Shown here piece by piece: positions 54,573-62,634 of a DNA stretch of 64,000 bases. The stretch is from an uncultured Sphingomonadaceae bacterium. Its GTDB lineage: Bacteria > Pseudomonadota > Alphaproteobacteria > Sphingomonadales > Sphingomonadaceae. The notes under the pieces are model-generated. The model had not been told where the DNA came from. It did not search any database and worked only from the letters and a program-made list of their open reading frames with translations. The translations under genes were made by a program, and so were the position numbers. The DNA lies in contig CANMFX010000002.1 of assembly GCA_947497315.1 (NCBI GenBank), positions 434,001-498,000 on the forward strand. Direction: 5' to 3'. How positions within the stretch are numbered: the first letter of the stretch is position 1; each line of letters starts with the position of its first letter.

Positions 54573-55961
54573 ATGATCAGATTGTTCAAACATTATATTC
54601 CTTACCCCATCATTTTTCTGGGGCTTCTGGACTTGTTTCTATTGGTCGTTGCCGCTGAAATCAGCTGGGTATTGCGCGCCAACCAAATCGGGATGAATGC
54701 GGGTTCCATTTATGATCGCCCCGCGCCAATCATCAGCTTCGCAGTGGCGCTTGAAATTGCCCTGATTGCCGTCGGGGTTTACGGGAGTGAAGCGCTTCAA
54801 TCGCTGAGATTTGCAGCAGCACGCATATTGGTGGCCATTTCACTAGGTGTGATTTTCCTGTCGATCGTGGCATTCATACTGCCGGGAACTACGCTTTGGC
54901 GGTCGAATTCTCTCTATGCGATGATCTTGTCGATCTTCCTTTTGATGGCCGCGCGAGTGATGCTGGGTACAATACTCGACAGCAGAGTATTTAAGCGCCG
55001 TCTGTTGATCCTAGGTGCCGGCCCGAGGGCGAACCGCATTGCAGAACTTGCGAGCAAACAAGAAAGCAGCTTCGTTGTCAGCGGTTATGTAGACATGAAT
55101 GAAGGTCCCGCTATCGTCAAAACGGCGATAAAACGCACTGACATAGATGATTTGCCGCAACATGTGATTGACCTAGGGGTTAGTGAAGTTGTCTTGGCGC
55201 TTGAAGAAAGACGAAATTCACTGCCGGTGGCTGATCTGCTTACGATCAAGACCACAGGGGTTCATGTAAACGATATGTCCAGCTTTCTGGAAAGAGAAAC
55301 TGGCCGGGTCGATCTCGATAGCGTTAATCCAAGCTGGTTTATTTTTTCGGATGGTTTCTCCTCTGGACGCAGGATATCGACCGTTTTCAAACGCAGTTTT
55401 GATATTGTTCTGAGTTTGCTTTTGCTGCTGTTTACGGGCCCTCTCATTCTGCTTTTTGCCGGATTGATAAAGATGGAGAGCCGCGGCGGTGCCTTTTTCA
55501 AACAGGAACGTGTTGGGCTGTATGGCCAGAAATTCAACATTCTTAAATTGCGTTCAATGCGTGCCGATGCAGAAACTGGCGGCAAGGCTGTTTGGGCGAG
55601 TGAAAATGATCCCAGGATCACCAGGATAGGGCATTTTATCCGCAAGGTGCGCATAGACGAGCTTCCACAAGCCTGGAGTGTTTTGAAAGGCGAAATGAGC
55701 TTCGTTGGTCCACGCCCCGAACGTCCGCAGTTTATTGATGACCTGCAGACCAAAATGCCATTCTATGCTGAGCGGCATATGGTGAAGCCCGGGATTACCG
55801 GATGGGCCCAGATCAACTATCCCTATGGCGCATCGATTGAAGACAGTCGGCACAAGTTGGAATATGACTTGTACTACGCCAAAAACTATACACCGTTTCT
55901 TGATATCCTGATCCTGTTGCAGACCATCCGGGTTGTGCTGTGGCCAGAAGGCGCGCGCTGA
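54573..55961 (+). CDS. XrtA/PEP-CTERM system undecaprenyl-phosphate glycosyltransferase (TIGR03013)
   Basis: A 462-residue membrane enzyme that starts exopolysaccharide repeat units by moving a sugar phosphate to a lipid carrier. The N-terminal half has four or five hydrophobic segments and a Rossmann part (LLILGAGPRANRIAEL, about 142-157). The C-terminal part is the bacterial sugar transferase domain: KRSFDIVLSLLLLLFTGPLI, KLRSMRADAE, RKVRIDELPQAWSVLKGEMSFVGPRPERP and TGWAQINY. It is the TIGR03013 type found beside PEP-CTERM regulators. ATG 54573 follows an in-frame stop, and there is no strong ribosome-binding site. Next gene one base away. Confidence 0.9.
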   Translation: MIRLFKHYIPYPIIFLGLLDLFLLVVAAEISWVLRANQIGMNAGSIYDRPAPIISFAVALEIALIAVGVYGSEALQSLRFAAARILVAISLGVIFLSIVAFILPGTTLWRSNSLYAMILSIFLLMAARVMLGTILDSRVFKRRLLILGAGPRANRIAELASKQESSFVVSGYVDMNEGPAIVKTAIKRTDIDDLPQHVIDLGVSEVVLALEERRNSLPVADLLTIKTTGVHVNDMSSFLERETGRVDLDSVNPSWFIFSDGFSSGRRISTVFKRSFDIVLSLLLLLFTGPLILLFAGLIKMESRGGAFFKQERVGLYGQKFNILKLRSMRADAETGGKAVWASENDPRITRIGHFIRKVRIDELPQAWSVLKGEMSFVGPRPERPQFIDDLQTKMPFYAERHMVKPGITGWAQINYPYGASIEDSRHKLEYDLYYAKNYTPFLDILILLQTIRVVLWPEGAR

Positions 55962-55962
55962 G

Positions 55963-58059
55963 ATGGTGACGATTTTGAGTCAGATCAGTATATTCGGGCA
56001 CGGCCTAGCGGCGGCACTTTTTGCTGCGTTGACCATATGGCAATTCCAACGCAAAGCTGAACGGAACAGAACACAGCAGTCACTGGTTTTGGCGCTGGCT
56101 TTGACGAGTTTCTGGGCCTTGAGCATCGCGGTGGAAGGTGCCTTTTCACCAATATCCAATTTTGCAGAATCCCTGAGGAACATGGGGTGGCTGATTTTCA
56201 TGTTTGTCCTCTTGAGGGTAGGTGAGGGGCGTCACCAACCTACGGCAGTGAATATTATCTATTTTGCGCTGGCGTCTGTTCTTATTGGCCAAATCGTCGT
56301 GGATTCCTTGATTCCGATCTTTGCCGGCAGCCCACGTCTTGCCAGTATGGCGGCTTACACCTCGCTGGTGCTTCGTATGCTATTTGCCGTTGGCGCTCTG
56401 GTGCTCGTCCATAATCTATATTCGATTTCGGCACCGGAAACGCGTGGAGGTATCAGGCTTCCAATGGCTGCACTCGCTGCGATTTGGACTTACGACCTTA
56501 ATCTATTCACGATCACTTATCTGACACAGCAGTTTTCACTCGAACTGACGGCTATGCGCGGACCGGCGATAGCCTGTATCGCGCCCATCCTCGCATTGGC
56601 ATCGGTACGAAATACCGAATGGCGTTTGAAACTATCCCGGAGCGTCGCGTTCCGTTCTTTGTCGCTTGTGGCCATCGGCGGATATCTGTTGATGATGATT
56701 GTTATTGCAACGGCATTGCAAATCATCGGCGGGGATTACGCGCGACTGGCACAGATCAGTTTTTTGTTTGGCACGTCCATCGCCGCATTGCTCCTTCTGC
56801 CATCAGGAAAATTCCGCGCCTGGTTTAAAGTCAAACTGGCAAAAAATTTCTTCCAACATCGTTACGATTATCGTGCCGAATGGATCAGGTTTACCGACAC
56901 TATCGGACGACCAGGCAGCGACAGTGCGCCTTTTCATGAACGCGTTGTCAAAGCTATTGCCGATATTACCGAATCCCCGGCAGGTATATTGTTGATGCCT
57001 GATGATGCTGGCCGTTTAACCCTGCAGTCTCGTTGGAACTGGCCCACAATACATGTCCCTTCGCGAGCCTGTACGTCTGGGACAGTGCCATTTTTCGAAG
57101 AAACCGGACACATTATAGAATTTGATGCCCTGAGGGCCGATACGGTCGATCAAGTAGATGCCAGCGCTATTCCGGAATGGATGACCAATGATCCACAGAC
57201 TTGGGCGGCAGTGCCGCTGGTCCATTTTGATCGGCTGGCCGGTATTGTACTGCTGGCGAGACCGCGGATAAATCGGACGCTAGACTGGGAAGATCTTGAC
57301 ATGTTGCGGGTGGTTGGGCGCCAGGTGGCAAGCTATCTGGCCGAAGCGCGCAGTCAGGAATCACTCTCGGAGGCACAACGCTTCGACGAATTTAACCGCC
57401 GTATGGCATTTGTCATGCATGACATCAAAAATCTCGTCAGTCAGCTTAGCCTCTTGGCCCGCAATGCAGAACGGCATGCAGACAATCCGGAATTCCAGGC
57501 TGACATGATTGCAACATTGCAGGATTCTGCGGGTAAAATGAATGGCCTTCTGGAGCGTCTGTCACAGCATAACAAAGCCAAGCCTGAGGAACCGAAACCG
57601 GTCAAGGTCGCAGCTTTGCTGCAATCGATTATTGAGAAAAAACGTTTATTGCATGCGATTGAGAGTGCGCAGATTGATGATCTGACCGCAATGGCTGATC
57701 CCACTCGGGTTGATCAGATATTGGGACATCTCATCCAGAATGCGATTGATGCCAGCACAGACGGTCAACCCATACTGATAAATGCACGCCGGCGGGATTT
57801 GAGCGTTGCAATCGAAGTTCTGGACCGCGGCGTTGGTATGTCGAGTGAGTTTATCCGCAGTCAGTTGTTCAAGCCTTTTGCATCCAGCAAGGACGGCGGT
57901 TTTGGCATCGGTGCCTTTGAAGCCCGATCCTTGGCGATGGCGATGAACGGCCGGCTGGAAGTGGAAAGTAAAGAAGGCGCGGGAAGCCGGTTTACATTGA
58001 TATTGCCGCTCGCCAGCCAGTTGACAGATGATGAGATAGTAAATGAAAGGGTCGCGTGA
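55963..58059 (+). CDS. prsK: PEP-CTERM system sensor histidine kinase PrsK
   Basis: A 698-residue membrane kinase. The N-terminal 290 residues form a membrane region of about eight helices, then a GAF-type domain (about 300-465), then the kinase: H486 in FVMHDIKNLVSQL is the phosphorylated histidine, and N, G1 and G2 boxes appear as LIQNAIDA, DRGVGMS and GGFGIGAFEARSLA. This matches PrsK, partner of PrsR in exosortase-A genomes. The start is ATG 55963, one base after the glycosyltransferase stop. The frame is open from 55933 inside the previous gene. Signal sensed is unknown. Confidence 0.88.
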   Translation: MVTILSQISIFGHGLAAALFAALTIWQFQRKAERNRTQQSLVLALALTSFWALSIAVEGAFSPISNFAESLRNMGWLIFMFVLLRVGEGRHQPTAVNIIYFALASVLIGQIVVDSLIPIFAGSPRLASMAAYTSLVLRMLFAVGALVLVHNLYSISAPETRGGIRLPMAALAAIWTYDLNLFTITYLTQQFSLELTAMRGPAIACIAPILALASVRNTEWRLKLSRSVAFRSLSLVAIGGYLLMMIVIATALQIIGGDYARLAQISFLFGTSIAALLLLPSGKFRAWFKVKLAKNFFQHRYDYRAEWIRFTDTIGRPGSDSAPFHERVVKAIADITESPAGILLMPDDAGRLTLQSRWNWPTIHVPSRACTSGTVPFFEETGHIIEFDALRADTVDQVDASAIPEWMTNDPQTWAAVPLVHFDRLAGIVLLARPRINRTLDWEDLDMLRVVGRQVASYLAEARSQESLSEAQRFDEFNRRMAFVMHDIKNLVSQLSLLARNAERHADNPEFQADMIATLQDSAGKMNGLLERLSQHNKAKPEEPKPVKVAALLQSIIEKKRLLHAIESAQIDDLTAMADPTRVDQILGHLIQNAIDASTDGQPILINARRRDLSVAIEVLDRGVGMSSEFIRSQLFKPFASSKDGGFGIGAFEARSLAMAMNGRLEVESKEGAGSRFTLILPLASQLTDDEIVNERVA

Positions 58060-58060
58060 A

Positions 58061-59443
58061 ATGTCTGACAAGGACAAAAAACCACTGGAAAAACTTTTGA
58101 TCGTCGAGGATGATCCTGGACTGCAGAAGCAGCTGAAGTGGGCCTATGAGGATTTTGAGGTCATTGTTGCCGGTGATCGCGAAACGGCTATAAACATGCT
58201 TCGCGCGGAAGAACCCGATGTCGTCACCCTGGATCTTGGTTTGCCGCCAGACCCGGATGGAACGACCGAAGGTTTCGCAACAATGGACGCCATACTCAGC
58301 CTGAAACCGGATACTAAAATTATCGTCGCATCGGGGCATGGTGAAAAGGAAAGTGCACTGCGCGCCATTGCGGCCGGTGCCTGGGACTTTTACCAAAAGC
58401 CGGTAGATATTGACGAGCTTGGCTTAATTGTTCGCCGGGCTTTCCATGTTCGCAAACTCGAACTGGAGAATTCCAGTCTTGCCGCAAAACAAGACGGCAA
58501 CCAGGCGGTTCTCGGCCGGATCATCACCGGTGCTCCTGAGATGCTCAAAGTGGCGCAGATGATCGAACGTGTCGCCAATACAAACGCCTCGGTGATGCTT
58601 TTGGGTGCCAGCGGGACCGGCAAGGAGCTTTTAGCTCGCGGGTTGCATGATGCGAGTGACCGTCGTGACAAGGCCTTTGTGGCGATAAACTGCGCGGCCA
58701 TTCCGGAAAACCTGTTGGAGTCCGAGCTTTTCGGTCACGAGAAGGGTGCGTTTACCGGTGCCGTGAAGATGACCGAGGGCAAGATTGAACAGGCCAACGG
58801 CGGGACTTTGTTTTTGGATGAAGTGGGTGATATTCCACTGCCATTGCAGGTCAAGCTGCTCCGTTTCATTCAGGAACGCGTTATCGAACGGATAGGCGGC
58901 CGGAAAGCGATTGCTGTAGACACTAGAATTGTCTGTGCAACGCATCAAAATCTGGAGGAAATGATCGCGGATAACAGCTTCCGTGAAGATTTATACTATC
59001 GCCTTGCAGAGATCGTCATCAAAATACCAGCGTTGGCAGAGAGGTCTGGTGATACGAGCCTGCTTGCACGGCATTTCCAGAAAAAATTTGCCGATGAGAT
59101 CAATCCGGCGGTCAAAGGTATTGCACCTGATGCGTTGGCTGCTCTGGAAGCATGGAAATGGCCCGGCAATGTAAGGGAACTGGAAAACCGCATAAAGCGC
59201 GCCGTGATAATGGCAGACGGAAAAATGATTGCTGCCAGCGACCTTGATCTGGAAGCTGCGGAGGATGAGGCCTCCGATCTGTTAAACCTCAAAGCGGCAA
59301 GGGAGGCGGCAGATCGGGCTGCGATTATCCGCGCTATCTCACAAACCGATGGCAACATATCAAATGCTGCGAAGCTTTTGGGTATAAGCCGTCCGACACT
59401 TTATGATCTGCTAAAGCAATATCAGTTGCAGCAGGCGAGCTAA
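58061..59443 (+). CDS. prsR: PEP-CTERM-box response regulator PrsR (sigma-54 activator)
   Basis: A 460-residue NtrC-type regulator. Receiver with phosphoacceptor D58 (TLDLGLP), AAA+ domain with GASGTGKELLARG near 182, the GAFTGA motif (GHEKGAFTGAVK near 230-240) for contact with sigma54, and a Fis-type helix-turn-helix at the end (NISNAAKLLGISRPTLYDLLKQY). PrsR activates PEP-CTERM-linked genes from -24/-12 promoters in other bacteria. The start at 58061 lies one base after the prsK stop; ATG 58043 inside prsK is possible but less likely. A candidate -24/-12 site lies before the first gene of the cluster. Confidence 0.92.
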   Translation: MSDKDKKPLEKLLIVEDDPGLQKQLKWAYEDFEVIVAGDRETAINMLRAEEPDVVTLDLGLPPDPDGTTEGFATMDAILSLKPDTKIIVASGHGEKESALRAIAAGAWDFYQKPVDIDELGLIVRRAFHVRKLELENSSLAAKQDGNQAVLGRIITGAPEMLKVAQMIERVANTNASVMLLGASGTGKELLARGLHDASDRRDKAFVAINCAAIPENLLESELFGHEKGAFTGAVKMTEGKIEQANGGTLFLDEVGDIPLPLQVKLLRFIQERVIERIGGRKAIAVDTRIVCATHQNLEEMIADNSFREDLYYRLAEIVIKIPALAERSGDTSLLARHFQKKFADEINPAVKGIAPDALAALEAWKWPGNVRELENRIKRAVIMADGKMIAASDLDLEAAEDEASDLLNLKAAREAADRAAIIRAISQTDGNISNAAKLLGISRPTLYDLLKQYQLQQAS

Positions 59444-59447
59444 AACC

Positions 59448-61430
59448 ATGGTCTGGCCGGATCGGTTCATCTCAGTGCGACGTTCAAGGCTTGTGGTCTT
59501 GGCGCTGTTGCTCGTACTGGTTCTGACAGGACTCTCGACTGCAATTCAAGCGGCCAGCGATGGCAATGAAGATGCACGGGACGCGTTTGCAAAGGCTCAG
59601 GAACATCGCTCTCGCGGTGATGTGAGATCCGCTCGTATCGAGTTGATGAATGCAATCAAGGCGGACCCGCAGTGGATTGATGCGCGTGTCTTGCAGGCTG
59701 AGATATTATTGAAATTGTTCGATGGTATCGGTGCGGAGGCGGAACTGGAGCGCGCCTTTGACCTGGGTCTTGAGGTTGCGAAAGTGCGGCATCTTTATGG
59801 TCATGCTTTGCAGTTGCAGGGGAAATGGGATCAAGCCAAAGAACAACTTTTCGCAGATGATATTCCGTTTCAGCATCAAGCCTATGCTGCGAGAATTGTC
59901 GGCCGCGTGGCTGTTCAAACGGGTGACGATGCGTTGGCCACCAGAGCTTTTGACCAAGCCATCTCACAGGATCCTGCAAACGCTGATCTGTGGGTTGATG
60001 TGGCGCGGTTTCGTGCCGGATCGGGCGACCAGGCAGGTGCGATTGCTGCGGTAGACGAGGCGGTTAAGCTGGAACCGAATAATATTCGAGCGTTGCAGTA
60101 TCGCGGAGAGCTTATCCGTTTCCAATTCGGATTGGCCGCAGCACTTCCATGGTTTGAAAGAGCGCTACAGATCGACCCCAATGATGTATCCCTGCTGACC
60201 GAATATGCCGCGACGCTCGGGGATATGGGCCGGATGACGGATATGCTGATCGTTGCTCGGAAAATCATTTCGCTCGATGGTCGGAACCCCCGCGCTTTCT
60301 TCATGCAGGCAGTGTTGGCGGCACGGGCAGGCGAATATGGTCTGGCGCGCGCACTTATGCAAAAGACCGAAGGGCGGTTGGATGATTTGCCGGCGGTATT
60401 GCTGGTGCAGGGCATCATTGAACATGGCGAAACGAATTATAACAGCGCAGTCGATAAATTCGGGCGGCTCGTCTCACTACAACCAAATAACCGGCAAGCG
60501 CAAAATCTGCTGGCGCGGTCGCTTTATCTTGCAGATGACCCGGAAGGCACGATCGAGGTTTTGAAGCGTCAGGCAAATAGCAGTGGCGCGGACCCCTATG
60601 CGTTATGGCAGGCTGGACGGGCTTTAGAGGCGATGGGCATGCAAGCCAGGTCTGTCGATATGCTGAATCGAGCAGCGCGTCATGATATCGGCGGTAAAAC
60701 GGCTTTTGTGCCAAAAACACCAATTGGGGTTTTGCGCGCCGAAGCTGAACGTGCGCCTGATAATGCGATCGCCGTAATACCCTATATCCGGGCGCTATAT
60801 CACAGCGGGGATTTTGCTGCCGCCTTTTCGCAAGCAAAGCGCTTGCAACGCGGTAACCCCGGTGCAAGCGACGCTCATTTGCTGGTCGCAGACACCGCCA
60901 TAGCTTTGGGTGACTATGACGAGGCACTAAATGCGCTCGCTATCGCCCGCCGTATCCGCTTTTCCGAACCCGTTATGCTGCGCATTGTTGAAGCACTTCG
61001 GGCAAAAGGGGCCATGCAAGAATCCGGTCAGGTGTTGGCAGAATATCTGAACTATAATCCCAGTAACATCGCCGGTTTGCGCTGGATGGCTTACGAGCAT
61101 CTCGAAACGGAAAACTGGGACATCGCGCGCCGGATACTGGAAAGTCTGCGCAAACGTATTGGTGACAATGACGCCTTGATCATGGCGGGGCTGTCCCAAG
61201 CTTACACGGGATTAGGGCAAACGGAAAAGGCGGTCAGCGCAGGGCGGATTGCCTATTCTGTGCAACCTTCAAGTCCGGTGGTATCGCATCTCTATGGGCT
61301 GGCACTCTTGGCAGATGGTTCACGGGACAAGGACGCACATGACCTGATCAAGAAAGCAGTGACGATGGTGCCGCAAAATGCCGCTTATCGGCGTAGTCTT
61401 GCGCAGGCGTCTGCTGCGCTCAAGCAGTGA
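59448..61430 (+). CDS. prsT: PEP-CTERM system TPR protein PrsT
   Basis: A 660-residue exported or membrane-anchored protein with an N-terminal hydrophobic segment (SRLVVLALLLVLVLTGLSTAIQA) and about 15 tetratricopeptide units, such as AHEHRSRGDVRSARIELMNAIKADPQW and NADLWVDVARFRAGSGDQAGAIAAVDEAVKLEPNNIRALQYRGELIRF. It matches PrsT, a TPR protein of exopolysaccharide/PEP-CTERM loci, though it is shorter than the longest homologues. It starts 4 bases after prsR and ends the cluster. A role as scaffold in polysaccharide export or assembly is inferred. Confidence 0.8.
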   Translation: MVWPDRFISVRRSRLVVLALLLVLVLTGLSTAIQAASDGNEDARDAFAKAQEHRSRGDVRSARIELMNAIKADPQWIDARVLQAEILLKLFDGIGAEAELERAFDLGLEVAKVRHLYGHALQLQGKWDQAKEQLFADDIPFQHQAYAARIVGRVAVQTGDDALATRAFDQAISQDPANADLWVDVARFRAGSGDQAGAIAAVDEAVKLEPNNIRALQYRGELIRFQFGLAAALPWFERALQIDPNDVSLLTEYAATLGDMGRMTDMLIVARKIISLDGRNPRAFFMQAVLAARAGEYGLARALMQKTEGRLDDLPAVLLVQGIIEHGETNYNSAVDKFGRLVSLQPNNRQAQNLLARSLYLADDPEGTIEVLKRQANSSGADPYALWQAGRALEAMGMQARSVDMLNRAARHDIGGKTAFVPKTPIGVLRAEAERAPDNAIAVIPYIRALYHSGDFAAAFSQAKRLQRGNPGASDAHLLVADTAIALGDYDEALNALAIARRIRFSEPVMLRIVEALRAKGAMQESGQVLAEYLNYNPSNIAGLRWMAYEHLETENWDIARRILESLRKRIGDNDALIMAGLSQAYTGLGQTEKAVSAGRIAYSVQPSSPVVSHLYGLALLADGSRDKDAHDLIKKAVTMVPQNAAYRRSLAQASAALKQ

Positions 61431-61458
61431 AATCTATAAGGAGTAGGGGGCTTGAAAC

Positions 61459-61803
61459 TCAGGCTTCGTTTTCTAGCAGTTCATCCAGCTTGATATTCAG
61501 CCGCTTCATTTGACGTTCCACTGGCGGCCAGACATTCTTGATAAAATCCGCGCGCTGCGCATCCCGTAATTTGTTCTTCGCTCCGCTTGCCACGAACATT
61601 CCAACACCGCGTTTCACTGTCACCAGGCCATCTTCCTGAAAACCTTGATAGGCTTTTGCAACTGTTAGAGGGTTGGCTCCTTGCTCCACTGCAAAGCTGC
61701 GAACTGACGGCAACATGTCACCTTCGGCATATTCGCCATCGAGGATGGATTCCGAGATGATATCCCGCAATTTCAAATAGACAGGTTTGCTTGCATTGTT
61801 CAT
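61459..61803 (-). CDS. GntR-family regulator, YtrA type
   Basis: A 114-residue repressor with only the winged-helix domain and a short C-terminal extension: KLRDIISESILDGEYAEGDMLPSVRSFAVEQGANPLTVAKAYQGFQEDGL, then VKRGVGMFVA. Short YtrA-type regulators usually control an adjacent ABC transporter, but none is in view. Its stop is 28 bases from that of prsT, which is convergent. The divergent gap to the nitroreductase gene is about 90 bases on the same strand, so both could lie in one minus-strand unit with the nitroreductase upstream. Confidence 0.88.
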   Translation of the reverse strand: MNNASKPVYLKLRDIISESILDGEYAEGDMLPSVRSFAVEQGANPLTVAKAYQGFQEDGLVTVKRGVGMFVASGAKNKLRDAQRADFIKNVWPPVERQMKRLNIKLDELLENEA

Positions 61804-61892
61804 ACTGCGTCACTGCCATAATACAGCGATGCAGGCAAGGGGTAAGTATCATTATTCTGCCGTTTAGTATTGTTTGAAACCAGTTGCCTCAA

Positions 61893-62474
61893 TTATGTAC
61901 CCGTCCACCGGGAAAGGACTGTTTCCAATTCCGGACGCGGACGTTCGGCAAGTTCTCCATCAGCAGTGCCTGCGAATATGAAACCGGCAATGCGCTCAGG
62001 TGCTTTTCCAAACAGGTCACGGACATCATCATTATAAGTTGGCCAACCGGTAATCCAACCTCCGACAAAACCGTGGGCATGAATGGCATGAATCACGTTC
62101 ATCGAAAATGCACCGCAGCTCAGTTCCTGTTCCCAAAGCGGTATTTTGGTCGATGTAACGGGGGAAAACAGGACAACCAGCAAGGTCGGCGCCTGATGCG
62201 CCATTGTTTCCAGGGATTCCAGCTCCAAACGCCCGGCATCCGGCTTTTCGCTCTGATAAGCTTTGGTCAATTCCTCAGCCAAAAGGCGGCGCTGATAGCT
62301 ATCTACCCGAATGACGCGCCATGGGGCCAGCTTCCCATGATCTGGCGTTCGAAGCGCGGTTGTGACGATATCTTCAATCTGTTCGTTGCTCGGCCCCGGA
62401 GCGATCATGTTGCGTGGCCGGCCGGAACGGCGGGAGGATAAATAGCTGTTGAGGCTGGAAAGGTCATTGAACAT
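61893..62474 (-). CDS. Nitroreductase family protein (YdjA-like)
   Basis: A 193-residue FMN-dependent oxidoreductase. RRSGRPRNMIAPGPSNEQIEDIVTTALRTPDHGKLAPWRVIRV is the family N-terminus with the FMN-binding SGR and PDHGKLAPWR elements, and GFVGGWITGW and ERIAGFIFAGTAD lie in the C-terminal half. It resembles YdjA-type small nitroreductases. The substrate is unknown; reduction of nitroaromatics or quinones is typical. The start is ATG 62474; the divergent peptide transporter begins 160 bases away. Confidence 0.87.
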   Translation of the reverse strand: MFNDLSSLNSYLSSRRSGRPRNMIAPGPSNEQIEDIVTTALRTPDHGKLAPWRVIRVDSYQRRLLAEELTKAYQSEKPDAGRLELESLETMAHQAPTLLVVLFSPVTSTKIPLWEQELSCGAFSMNVIHAIHAHGFVGGWITGWPTYNDDVRDLFGKAPERIAGFIFAGTADGELAERPRPELETVLSRWTGT

Positions 62475-62634
62475 GTTTTTAATCTTGTAGTGACGGCCAA
62501 TGATTGCAACGCTTTTTGTTCACAAACTGGTCACAAGTGCAACAATATGCTTCACACGCGATCATTTTTGACTAGGGTGCGGTTCAACTGGGCTGCGATC
62601 GACAGCTCGCACAACTATTAGGGAGGCCGATTTA

